Shown piece after piece: positions 22,486 to 29,755 of a stretch of DNA of 34,991 bases. The position numbers and the translations under genes are program-made. The notes under the pieces are model-generated. The model searched no databases, was not told the DNA's origin, and saw only the letters and a program-made list of their open reading frames with translations. The stretch lies in the NCBI RefSeq assembly GCF_017652985.1, contig NZ_JAGGDJ010000055.1, positions 1 through 34,991 of the forward strand, read 5' to 3'. The stretch's first letter is position 1; every line of letters starts with the position of its first letter. Source of the DNA: Paenibacillus artemisiicola. Lineage in GTDB: Bacteria; Bacillota; Bacilli; Paenibacillales; Paenibacillaceae.

Positions 22486-23853
22486 TTACCGCAAGGCCGC
22501 CGGCAGCTTCACCGCGTACAGCGTGCCGCCCGCGCGGACGTAGGCGAGCGCGCCGGACTTCAGCGTCGGCTCGAAATCCCGCGAGCCGAGCTTCACGGTG
22601 AACGCGGGCTTCAGCGCCGCGAAATCGTACGCGTCGATGGATCCGTCCGCCCGGGCGACGTAGAGCCCGTTGCCGAACAGATCGGTCTGCACCGGCTGGA
22701 CGCCGCCGGGGTACGTCACGAACTGCCCGTTGGCCGTCTTCAGCGCCAGGATGCCGTGGTCGTGGACGTTCTGGTACAGCAGCCGGCCGCCGTATACCCG
22801 GTACAGCGGCTGGTAATCCCGTCCGTTCGGGGCGGCCCAGCGCTGAACGGGCTTGCCGTCCGCGGCGTAGGCGGCGAAATCGTATTTGGCCACGGCCTGG
22901 TCCTGGTAGACGTATAGGTCGTTCCCGTCGAGGAACGCCGAGCCGTTCGCGCCGCCGAAGCGGTATTCGCCCGGAATCTCGGGCTGCGTCGTCCACTTGT
23001 AGACGCGTTCGCCTTTCTTGGCGCCGGTCTTGAGGCTCAGCGCCGCGATATGCAGGCTCTTGTTCACGGAGTCGTTGTCGCCGACCATGAACGTGTCCAT
23101 GACGGAATAGACGAGCCCGTCCTTCGCGGCGAGCGGGGCGCCTTGGCGGAACGCGGTCCACAGCTGCTTGCCGGTCTTCGCGTCGTAGGCGTTGATTTGG
23201 CTCGAGGACAGCGCGCCCTGCACCATATAGCTGCGCAGCGCGACGCCGTCCGACACCGTTACGCCGGTCAGGCCGGCCTCGTATTCGCCGCCCGTCTCGG
23301 TCGTTTTCCAGCGCAGCTTGCCGGTCGCCCGGTCGAGCGCGAAGAGCGTCAGGTTTTGCGTGACGTAGACCATGTCGCCGACGGGCTCGATGCTGCCCGC
23401 CTGGTCCGCGCGGATGCCCGCCGTCCACTTCTTGGCGCCGTTCGTGCCGACCGCGTAGACGGAGCCGTCCTTCGCCACGCCGTACACGACGCCCCGGTCG
23501 TACGTCAGCAGCGGCTTCAGCCCCGCGCCGTACTTCCACAGCCGCTTGCCGGTCGCGCCGTCGTAGGCGGCCAGCTGCCCGCCCGTCACGAGCGCGAACA
23601 CGCGCCCTTCCTCGGCGAGCGCGGCCGTGTACGTGCGGCCGTCCTGCTGAAACTTCGCCAGCGGCAGCTGCCAGGCCGGCTTGACGACCGGCGCGGACGC
23701 CTGCGGGCCGTAAATCGGCGTAGCGCTGCTCACCACCGGCTGCTCGGCGTAGGCGGCCGGCTGTCCGCCCGGCATCGCCCCGAAAACGATCGCCGCGGCC
23801 AAGCCGAGCGCGGCCGTCGTCCTCCACATGCTTTTCGTTGTCATCGCGTGCAC
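22486..23853 (-). CDS. Secreted PQQ-like beta-propeller protein
   Basis: 455 residues, minus strand. GTG at 23853-23851 is chosen because AAGGA lies 7 bases upstream; an in-frame ATG at 23844 is the alternative. The signal peptide (basic start, hydrophobic AALGLAAAIVFGAM) probably ends at AAYA-EQ. The rest is repeated blades, each with a motif like LYAVDGATGKRLWKY: YDGATGKRLWKYG, LDRATGKLRWKTT, YDAKTGKQLWTAF. It is thus an eight- or seven-bladed propeller of the PQQ/BamB-like type. No catalytic residues for PQQ dehydrogenases are obvious, so a binding or scaffold role outside the membrane is more likely. Function is unknown. Confidence 0.88.
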   Translation of the reverse strand: MHAMTTKSMWRTTAALGLAAAIVFGAMPGGQPAAYAEQPVVSSATPIYGPQASAPVVKPAWQLPLAKFQQDGRTYTAALAEEGRVFALVTGGQLAAYDGATGKRLWKYGAGLKPLLTYDRGVVYGVAKDGSVYAVGTNGAKKWTAGIRADQAGSIEPVGDMVYVTQNLTLFALDRATGKLRWKTTETGGEYEAGLTGVTVSDGVALRSYMVQGALSSSQINAYDAKTGKQLWTAFRQGAPLAAKDGLVYSVMDTFMVGDNDSVNKSLHIAALSLKTGAKKGERVYKWTTQPEIPGEYRFGGANGSAFLDGNDLYVYQDQAVAKYDFAAYAADGKPVQRWAAPNGRDYQPLYRVYGGRLLYQNVHDHGILALKTANGQFVTYPGGVQPVQTDLFGNGLYVARADGSIDAYDFAALKPAFTVKLGSRDFEPTLKSGALAYVRAGGTLYAVKLPAALR

Positions 23854-23990
23854 CGTCCATTCCTTGAATTGTAACCTGCTATTAGTTCAAGCGGGCACTG
23901 GGCCCGGATATGCCTTCTCAAACGCGTCCGATTTGTAAAAGGTTGCAAACGCAGGGAATTTATTGATGTCTTCGTGCCCCATAAACGCAG

Positions 23991-24031
23991 AAAACGCCGC
24001 TCTCCGGGTACGGTCGTACCGGAAAGCGGCG
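23991..24031 (-). terminator. Rho-independent terminator after the 58-residue small gene
   Basis: Stem CGCCGCT (23995-24001) / AGCGGCG (24025-24031), continued inward by TCCGG / CCGGA and TAC / GTA to a 4-base loop. On the minus strand it is followed by TTTT. It lies 57 bases beyond the stop of the gene at 24088-24264. Confidence 0.78.
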
Positions 24032-24087
24032 CTATTCGTCTGGCGTGCAACGGCGGCTCGGTCGTCGGTCTAGGCGTCGCGCGGCCC

Positions 24088-24264
24088 TCATGCGAACAGC
24101 GCCGCCAGCACGGCCTGGATCCGCCGGAGCATGCCTTTCGGCTGCGCGGCCGCGGCGGGTTTGCCGCCGTTCCCGGGCTCCCGCATCCATTGCCCGGACG
24201 CCCGCCGGCGGAGTTCGTCTTCTTTCATTTCCGCCAATTTTTGATGCTCGTAGTGGTTTAACAT
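24088..24264 (-). CDS. Small basic protein, unknown function (58 residues)
   Basis: Minus-strand ATG at 24264-24262, with GGAGTG 8 bases upstream; stop TGA at 24090-24088. The protein begins MLNHYEHQKLAEMKEDELRR, a charged helix, then has a Gly/Pro/Ala-rich linker, and ends in a short amphipathic or hydrophobic helix, MLRRIQAVLAALFA. This looks like a small helical or membrane-associated protein. A terminator follows. It is divergent from the LysR gene and shares an intergenic region with an inverted-repeat operator. I recall short Paenibacillus proteins with similar openings, but no function is known to me. Confidence 0.72.
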   Translation of the reverse strand: MLNHYEHQKLAEMKEDELRRRASGQWMREPGNGGKPAAAAQPKGMLRRIQAVLAALFA

Positions 24265-24354
24265 GTTCGATCACTCCGTTGACACATGAATTGCAGTTTT
24301 GGAACTCATTTCCTCCCTGCTCGAAGGAAAGTTTATCATGTACTTCAGATTGGC

Positions 24355-24378
24355 AGTTATCTATAATATTCGATAACT
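24355..24378. promoter_or_regulatory. Inverted-repeat operator with embedded TATAAT, LysR type
   Basis: AGTTATC and GATAACT are perfect 7-base arms separated by 10 bases, with a perfect TATAAT (24362-24367) in the spacer; on the minus strand the same spacer reads TATTAT. It lies 40 bases upstream of the LysR start and 90 bases upstream of the divergent small gene. This is the typical place and form of a LysR-type (T-N11-A) autoregulatory site. Confidence 0.6.
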
Positions 24379-24417
24379 ACGATCGGTTTTTTCGATGCGT
24401 CAAGGGGGTTGGCGGGC

Positions 24418-25308
24418 ATGGACATTCAGCATTTCCTCACGTTTCGCGAGGTGGCCAAGTGGCAAAATTACACGAAAGCGGCGGACCAGCTCGGCTACGC
24501 GCAGTCGAGCGTCACGACGCAGATCCAGAAGCTGGAGCAGGAATACGGCGTCGTGCTGTTCGAGCGCTTCGGGCGGCGGATGCGGCTGACGCAGTCGGGC
24601 GAGCAGCTGCTCCTCTACGCGAACCAGATCGCCGACCTCTTCCAGGAGTCCAAATCCGTCGTCGGCCGGCAGGAATGCGGCGCCCTCGGCATCGCCTCGA
24701 TCGAAACGATGGCGGCGTTCCTGCTCCCCAAGTACCTCCACCGGTTCCGGGGGATGTATCCCCAGGTGCAGGTACTGCTGGAGCCGGCGCAGGAGGAACG
24801 GGTCAAGCAGGCGGTGCGGGACGGCGAGGCCGATATGGGTATCCTGCTCGACGTTCCGCTCGCGGACCCGGAGCTGGACAGCATCGTCATCCGCAAGGAA
24901 GAGATGGTCGTCGCGGCCAGCGCGGACCATCCCTTCGCCAAGCTGAAGGCGGTGGAATGGCGGCAGCTGAGCGGGGAGTCGTTCATCATGACGGAGCAGG
25001 ACTGCACCTACCGCGCGGCGCTCGAGCGGGAGCTGTGGACGCGGCAAATTCCGTACCGGCTCGCCTACGAGCTCGGCAGCATGGAAGCGATCAAGCAATG
25101 CGTCGTCTACGGCCTCGGCATCGCGCTCATCCCCCGCATCGCGATCCGGTCGGAGCTCGAGAAGGAGCAGCTGTGCACGGTGCCGCTATGCATGGAGGAT
25201 CTCTCTTTCTACACGCAGCTGGTCTACCGCAAGCGCAAATACATGACGACGCCGATGAAGCATCTCATCGAGCTGCTCACGGAGGGCCAAGAGGCGCAAA
25301 CCGTGTAA
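24418..25308 (+). CDS. LysR-family transcriptional regulator
   Basis: 296 residues from ATG 24418, 9 bases after AAGGGGG. The winged helix-turn-helix fills residues 1-60 (DIQHFLTFREVAKWQNYTKA, QSSVTTQIQKLEQEYGVVLF). The effector domain follows, with typical segments such as GEADMGILLDVP and YGLGIALIPRIAI. LysR proteins often regulate a divergently transcribed neighbour, which here is the 58-residue gene. It could also act on adenosine deaminase about 240 bases downstream. The effector is unknown. Confidence 0.94.
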   Translation: MDIQHFLTFREVAKWQNYTKAADQLGYAQSSVTTQIQKLEQEYGVVLFERFGRRMRLTQSGEQLLLYANQIADLFQESKSVVGRQECGALGIASIETMAAFLLPKYLHRFRGMYPQVQVLLEPAQEERVKQAVRDGEADMGILLDVPLADPELDSIVIRKEEMVVAASADHPFAKLKAVEWRQLSGESFIMTEQDCTYRAALERELWTRQIPYRLAYELGSMEAIKQCVVYGLGIALIPRIAIRSELEKEQLCTVPLCMEDLSFYTQLVYRKRKYMTTPMKHLIELLTEGQEAQTV

Positions 25309-25497
25309 ACGGCGGGCAAAGACAGGCGGAATTCCGCGAAGGCGGGGGGTTCTGCCTGTTCGCGCATCCGGGGGGTCCGGCCGGAAAGGCCGCGTCAAGA
25401 AGCAGGACCGAATGCAGAGGTAAAAGTGCCGTACGGCGATGCACGCCAGGGTTTGCCGCTCGGCGCCCGGCGCGGCTTCGACCGCAATTGAGGGAAG

Positions 25498-25523
25498 GCC
25501 ATCGCGCTCGCGGGGGCTTTTTT
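25498..25523 (+). terminator. Weak terminator candidate before adenosine deaminase
   Basis: Imperfect stem GCC-AT-CGCG / CGCG-GG-GGC followed by six T (25518-25523). It probably ends the LysR transcript. Further upstream, ACAGGCGGAA pairs with TTCTGCCTGT (about 25322-25361) and contains the perfect palindrome GCGGAATTCCGC (25326-25337), but no T-run follows that structure. Confidence 0.45.
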
Positions 25524-25549
25524 AGAAGATAAATAGGGAGGAACCGCTC

Positions 25550-26572
25550 ATGAATCGATGGCATGCGCTGCCCAAGGTCGATCTTCACGTCCATCTCGAC
25601 GGAAGCCTGCGTCCGGCCACCGTCCTCGCGATCGCCGCGGCCGAGGGCATCGGGCTGCCGGCCGCCACGGAGGCGGGGCTCCTGCCCCATATGCAAGTGG
25701 ACGACGACTGCCGCAGCCTTCCGGAATATCTCGGCAAATTCGCGTTCACGACCCGGTTCCTGCAGTCCGGGGCGGCGCTGGAGCGCGCGGCGTTCGAGAC
25801 GCTGGAGCAGGCGGCCGCGCAGAACTGCCGCTACGTCGAGGTCCGTTTCGCGCCCCGGCTGCACCGCCTCAAAGGAATGCGCGCGGAAGAGGCCGTCCAT
25901 TACGTGATTGAGGGCTTGAAGCGGGCGGAAAAGCAGTTCGATATCCAAGGCCGGGCGATCGCGATCTGCATGCGGAACCACGACCGCGCCGCCAATCTGG
26001 AGGTCGTCGAGGCGGCGGCCCGGTACGCCGGGCGCGGCATCGTCGCGGTGGATCTGGCGGGCGACGAGGCGGCGTATCCGCCGGAGCGGTTCCGCGACGT
26101 CTTCGCGCTCGCCGATAAGCGCGGGCTGCCCGTCACGATCCACGCGGGCGAAGCGGGCGGGGCGGAAAACGTGCTCGAGGCCGTGGAGCGTCTCGGCGCG
26201 TCGCGCATCGGGCACGGCGTGCGGCTGCGCGAGAATCCCGCCATTATGCAGCGCGTGCTGGAGCGGCGCATTCCGCTCGAAATGTGCCCGTCGAGCAACA
26301 TTCAGACGAAAGCGGTGAGCGGCTGGGACGACTACCCGATCCGGGATTATTTCGACCGGGGGCTCGTCGTCACGGTGAACACGGACAATCCGGGCGTATC
26401 CGGAACGGACCTCACGCGGGAATGCGGCATCGTCGCGGAGAAGTTCGGCTTCTCGGACCGGGAGCTGGCCGGCCTGATCCGAAACGGCGCGCGGGCGGCG
26501 TTCCTCGGGGAGACGGAGAAACGGGCGCTGACGAAGCGGATCGACGACGAACTGGCGGCAATGGGACTGTAA
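25550..26572 (+). CDS. add: Adenosine deaminase
   Basis: 340 residues, ATG 25550 after GGGAGGA. It deaminates adenosine and deoxyadenosine to inosine and deoxyinosine in purine salvage. The metal site and catalytic residues are visible: His13 and His15 in LHVHLDGSL, His198 and Glu201 in HAGEAGG, GHGVRL, and Asp279 in NTDNP. The Asn after Asp279, where many relatives have a second Asp (TDDP), also occurs in Bacillus-type enzymes as I recall. An adenine deaminase of the same superfamily is less likely because of the adenosine-type N-terminus and HAGEA motif. Confidence 0.93.
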   Translation: MNRWHALPKVDLHVHLDGSLRPATVLAIAAAEGIGLPAATEAGLLPHMQVDDDCRSLPEYLGKFAFTTRFLQSGAALERAAFETLEQAAAQNCRYVEVRFAPRLHRLKGMRAEEAVHYVIEGLKRAEKQFDIQGRAIAICMRNHDRAANLEVVEAAARYAGRGIVAVDLAGDEAAYPPERFRDVFALADKRGLPVTIHAGEAGGAENVLEAVERLGASRIGHGVRLRENPAIMQRVLERRIPLEMCPSSNIQTKAVSGWDDYPIRDYFDRGLVVTVNTDNPGVSGTDLTRECGIVAEKFGFSDRELAGLIRNGARAAFLGETEKRALTKRIDDELAAMGL

Positions 26573-26732
26573 GAACGGAGGGTGACGCGGTGGAGCCGCC
26601 GGTGCCGGCGGTCTCCGACCATGCGCGCCGGTGCCGGCCCGAGCGGCCCGTGCCGGGCACGCAGCCGGCGTCCTGGGCGTCGGACGTTCGCGCCCGCGTG
26701 ACGCGACAGGTTCCGAAGGCCGCCCCTGGGAG

Positions 26733-26762
26733 TCGACTTCACGGCCGGTTGTCCCGTATACT
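26733..26762 (+). promoter_or_regulatory. Candidate promoter of thiF
   Basis: -35 TCGACT (26733-26738), 18-base spacer, -10 TATACT (26757-26762). The start site is about 65 bases before the ATG at 26832. Confidence 0.45.
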
Positions 26763-26831
26763 AACGGGAAAAGGTGTCGCGCGGCCGGCGGCGGGCAAGC
26801 CGGCGCGCGGCGAGAGGAGTCGAAGGGAAGC

Positions 26832-27902
26832 ATGGGCATGGAGACGGGCGCTTCGGCGGCGCGGCGGGAGACGGAAGAAGAGGAGCGCCGGCGGCGCGAG
26901 CGCTATTCGCGCCAGATGCTGTTCGCGCCGATCGGCGAAGACGGCCAGCGCAAGATCGAGGCGGCGCGGGTCGCGGTCGTCGGCATGGGCGCGCTCGGCA
27001 CCGTGATCGCGAACCATTTGGCGCGGGCGGGCGTCGGGCGGCTGCGGCTGATCGACCGCGATTACGTCGAGCGGAGCAATTTGCAGCGGCAGATGCTGTA
27101 CGACGAGGACGACGTCCTGCAGGCGCGGCCGAAGGTCGTCGCGGCGGAGCGGCGGCTCGCCATGATCAACGGGGACATCGCGATCGAGCCGGTCGTGGCG
27201 CACCTGACGGCGTCGAACGCGGAAGCGCTGCTGGCGGATGCCGACCTCGTGCTGGACGGGACGGACAATTTCGGCACGCGCCTGCTCGTGAACGACGTCT
27301 GCTTCAAGCACGGCATTCCGTTCGTCTACGGCGGGGCCGTCAGCTCGAGCGGCATGACCGCGGCGTTCGTGCCGGGCCGGACGTCCTGCCTGCGCTGCCT
27401 GCTGGGCGGGGGTGACGGCGCGGGCGACACGTGCGACACGGTCGGCGTGATCTCGCCGATCGTCGATATCGTCGCCTCCCTGCAGGCGGTGGAGGCGCTC
27501 AAGCTGCTCGTCGGCGACGAGGCGTCGCTGCGGAAGGGGCTGCTGTCGATGGACGTCTGGCGGCACGGCACGATGGACATGCGGCTGCCGGAGCCGAGCC
27601 CGGCGTGCCCGACGTGCGGCTTGCGGCGCTATCCGTCGCTGAACGCGGAGGACGCCGCGCTTCCCGTGACGCTGTGCGGCCGCGAGACGGTGCAGATCGG
27701 CGGCCGCCGGAGCCTCGATCTCGCGGAGACGCGCGAACGGCTGAGCCGTTCCTGCGCGGTGACGGCGAACCCGTACCTGCTGCGGGCGGAGCTGCCGGAG
27801 GGCGAGCGGCTCGTCGTGTTCCCCGACGGGCGCGTGCTCGTTCAGGGCACGGAGGATCTCGCCCGGGCGCAGTCGCTGTACGACCGGTACATCGGTTCTT
27901 GA
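26832..27902 (+). CDS. thiF: ThiF/MoeB-family adenylyltransferase
   Basis: 356 residues from ATG 26832; ATG 26838 is equally close to the ribosome binding site, and the frame stays open much further upstream. It activates the C-terminal Gly of a ThiS/MoaD-like ubiquitin-fold sulfur carrier as an acyl-adenylate. The ATP-binding motif GMGALG is at 51-56, followed by LIDRDYVERSNLQRQ. Zinc ligands are Cys186, Cys189, Cys259 and Cys262 (CLRC and CPTC), and a conserved Cys201 lies in DTCDTVGV. The C-terminal tail NPYLLRAEL...VVFPDGRVL matches Bacillus-type ThiF rather than rhodanese-fused MoeB. No other thiamine or molybdopterin gene is nearby, so the pathway assignment is moderate. Confidence 0.88.
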   Translation: MGMETGASAARRETEEEERRRRERYSRQMLFAPIGEDGQRKIEAARVAVVGMGALGTVIANHLARAGVGRLRLIDRDYVERSNLQRQMLYDEDDVLQARPKVVAAERRLAMINGDIAIEPVVAHLTASNAEALLADADLVLDGTDNFGTRLLVNDVCFKHGIPFVYGGAVSSSGMTAAFVPGRTSCLRCLLGGGDGAGDTCDTVGVISPIVDIVASLQAVEALKLLVGDEASLRKGLLSMDVWRHGTMDMRLPEPSPACPTCGLRRYPSLNAEDAALPVTLCGRETVQIGGRRSLDLAETRERLSRSCAVTANPYLLRAELPEGERLVVFPDGRVLVQGTEDLARAQSLYDRYIGS

Positions 27903-28029
27903 TTCATTTTCGGCGGAAGCGTGTATATAATGGGCAGCGGCCGCGTATAATAGCAAAGGCAAGCGGTCGTTGCCAGTTTCGCCGGATTTTCGGAACGCCC
28001 ACAAATTTTTGTAAAAGCTTGTAAGCTCA

Positions 28030-28058
28030 TTGCATTTCAAAATCAGATATGTTACTAT
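28030..28058 (+). promoter_or_regulatory. Promoter of the cold shock gene
   Basis: -35 TTGCAT (28030-28035), 17-base spacer, -10 TACTAT (28053-28058). The start site is near 28065, giving a leader of about 135 bases. Two further TATAAT sequences (27926-27931 and 27946-27951) lie upstream without clear -35 elements. The region 27903-28201 is visibly richer in A and T than its surroundings. Confidence 0.65.
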
Positions 28059-28084
28059 GGCCTTAATCATAAAAACCCCCGAAT

Positions 28085-28144
28085 TCACATATTGAAAAGG
28101 GTGTCATTTTGTGAATGGTACGTTTTTCAATGTGTGATTTTTTT
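28085..28144 (+). terminator. Hairpin plus T-run inside the csp leader (attenuator candidate)
   Basis: TCACATATTGAAAA (28085-28098) pairs with TTTTCAATGTGTGA (28124-28137), with one G-T wobble, and is followed by seven T (28138-28144). It has the form of an intrinsic terminator but lies between the promoter and the coding region, with about 57 bases left to the ATG. The loop contains more T-rich sequence. It may be read through or remodelled depending on temperature or Csp protein. Confidence 0.6.
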
Positions 28145-28201
28145 ATTTCGCTACCACGAATAAAAAGTACATGTTAATTTAATTTTTGGAGGTAATTCCC
28201 C

Positions 28202-28402
28202 ATGCAACAAGGAACAGTTAAATGGTTTAACGCAGAAAAAGGTTTCGGCTTCATCGAAGTCGAAGGCGGCAACGACGTATTCGTACACTTCTCCGCGATC
28301 CAAGGCGAAGGTTTCAAAACGCTTGACGAAGGCCAACGCGTTGAGTTCAACGTTGTTCAAGGCAACCGTGGTCCTCAAGCTGAAAACGTCGTAAAACTGT
28401 AA
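28202..28402 (+). CDS. cspA: Cold shock protein, CspA family
   Basis: 66 residues, ATG 28202, after TTTGGAGGT. It is a single OB-fold cold shock domain that binds single-stranded RNA or DNA as a chaperone: RNP1 KGFGFI (13-18) and RNP2 VFVHF (26-30). Its codons are less GC-rich than those of neighbouring genes, fitting a highly expressed gene. It is transcribed alone between its own promoter and a strong terminator. Bacillus names for equivalents are cspB, cspC or cspD. Confidence 0.97.
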   Translation: MQQGTVKWFNAEKGFGFIEVEGGNDVFVHFSAIQGEGFKTLDEGQRVEFNVVQGNRGPQAENVVKL

Positions 28403-28423
28403 GTTTTACCGTTTCGGTTCGAG

Positions 28424-28459
28424 CAGCCCCGCGCAAATTGCGCGGGGCTGTTCTTTTTT
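28424..28459 (+). terminator. Rho-independent terminator of the cold shock gene
   Basis: Perfect 13-bp arms CAGCCCCGCGCAA / TTGCGCGGGGCTG, followed by TTCTTTTTT. Confidence 0.96.
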
Positions 28460-28570
28460 GCACGCGTGGCGCCCCTTCGGAGACGATGCCCCTGTTTCAA
28501 CCGAGATCCGAACCGGTTAATAAAGGGGTAATGCGTTTCAGACTGTCCGTACAAGCCGGGGGGGTTGGCC

Positions 28571-29656
28571 ATGTCGCTGCAAAAAGGGTTTTTTCGGATT
28601 TGCCTGGTGATCATCGCGCTGCTTCTAATCGTGTATTTGACCGCGAAGATCAGCTTTATCTTCAAGCCGCTCCTCACGATCTTCAATATTCTCATCGTGC
28701 CGTTCATGCTCGCGGGGTTCTTCTACTACCTGCTTCGGCCGGTCGTGAACGTGATGGTCCGGCGGCAAATGAGCAAGGTGTTCGCGATTCTGGTCATCTA
28801 CGTGCTGCTCGCCGGGCTGCTCAGCATCTTCGCCGCGGTCGTGTGGCCGACGCTGCAGGCGCAGCTGGAGAACTTCGTGAAGGGCGCGCCGGAGCTGATC
28901 GACGGCTTCCGGTACCAGCTGACCCGGCTGCAGCACAGTCCGGTGTTCTCGAGCTTCGCGGGCGACGAGTCGGAGCTCACGACGAAGCTGTCGGAGTACC
29001 TGAACGACGCCATTACCGCGGCTTCGGACTACGTGACGAACGTCGTGTCGGTCGTGACCAGCTTCGTCATCATCATCGCCACCGTGCCGATCATCCTGTA
29101 TTATATGTTGAAGGAGAGCGACCACATCCCGGCATCGATTTTGCACGTCGTGCCGCGCCGGTACCGCAAGGACGGACAAGAGGTGCTGAAGGAGATCGAC
29201 GGGGCGCTCAGCGGCTTCATCGTGGGGCGGGTCATCATCACGTGCCTGCTCGCGGTCATGCTGTACATCGGCTTCCTGATCATCGGGCTGCCGTATTCGC
29301 TGCTGCTCGCGATCGCGGCGTTCTTCCTCAACATCATTCCGTACATCGGACCGATTCTGGGGGCGATCCCGTCGATCATCGTCGCGTTCACCGTGTCGCC
29401 GACGATGGCGTTCTGGGTCGTGGTCGTGACGATCATCGCCCAGCAGATCGAGGGGAACGTGCTGTCCCCGAGCATCTACGGCCGGCGGCTGGACATCCAT
29501 CCGCTGACGACGATCGTGCTGCTGCTCGTGGCGGGCGACATCGCCGGCATCCTCGGCGTCATTCTCGCCATTCCGGCGTATATGGTCGTGAAGATCATCG
29601 TGGTGCGCGTGTACAATCTGTTTTTGGCGGAGAAAGTGGAAGAGCTCGTGGACTGA
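28571..29656 (+). CDS. AI-2E family membrane transporter
   Basis: 361 residues from ATG 28571, 6 bases after a GGGGGGG site; a TTG at 28565 is too close to it. It is hydrophobic with about seven or eight membrane segments and a soluble insert at residues about 95-160. Family hallmarks are PYIGPILGAIPS and IEGNVLSPSIYGRR in the C-terminal half, and a run of hydrophobic residues with LYYMLKESD in the middle. Relatives include E. coli TqsA/PerM/YdgG-like proteins and some Na+/H+ antiporters; the substrate here is unknown. It is terminated at 29669-29698. Confidence 0.93.
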   Translation: MSLQKGFFRICLVIIALLLIVYLTAKISFIFKPLLTIFNILIVPFMLAGFFYYLLRPVVNVMVRRQMSKVFAILVIYVLLAGLLSIFAAVVWPTLQAQLENFVKGAPELIDGFRYQLTRLQHSPVFSSFAGDESELTTKLSEYLNDAITAASDYVTNVVSVVTSFVIIIATVPIILYYMLKESDHIPASILHVVPRRYRKDGQEVLKEIDGALSGFIVGRVIITCLLAVMLYIGFLIIGLPYSLLLAIAAFFLNIIPYIGPILGAIPSIIVAFTVSPTMAFWVVVVTIIAQQIEGNVLSPSIYGRRLDIHPLTTIVLLLVAGDIAGILGVILAIPAYMVVKIIVVRVYNLFLAEKVEELVD

Positions 29657-29668
29657 GCCGCCGGCCGG

Positions 29669-29698
29669 AGCAACGGTTCCCGAGGGACGTTGCTTTTT
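29669..29698 (+). terminator. Rho-independent terminator
   Basis: Stem AGCAACG / CGTTGCT with an inner TCCC-GA-GGGA hairpin, followed by TTTT. It ends the AI-2E transporter gene. Confidence 0.88.
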
Positions 29699-29755
29699 GG
29701 CATGCTGCGAAGGAGCGGGCCGTTTAAGGTTCAACAATGGTGGAGGGACGACCGG

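Noticed and set aside
22220..23860. Minus-strand frame next to the beta-propeller gene that includes the 88-bp repeats
   Set aside because: It is the shifted frame of the propeller gene extended by the non-coding direct repeat; the propeller blades read cleanly in the other frame.
24032..24274. Arg-rich 80-codon minus-strand frame
   Set aside because: It overlaps the better supported 58-residue gene in another frame and runs into the terminator hairpin.
25309..25549. Purine riboswitch before adenosine deaminase
   Set aside because: Hairpins are present, but the conserved core bases of the purine riboswitch could not be found; a simple terminator explains the T-run.
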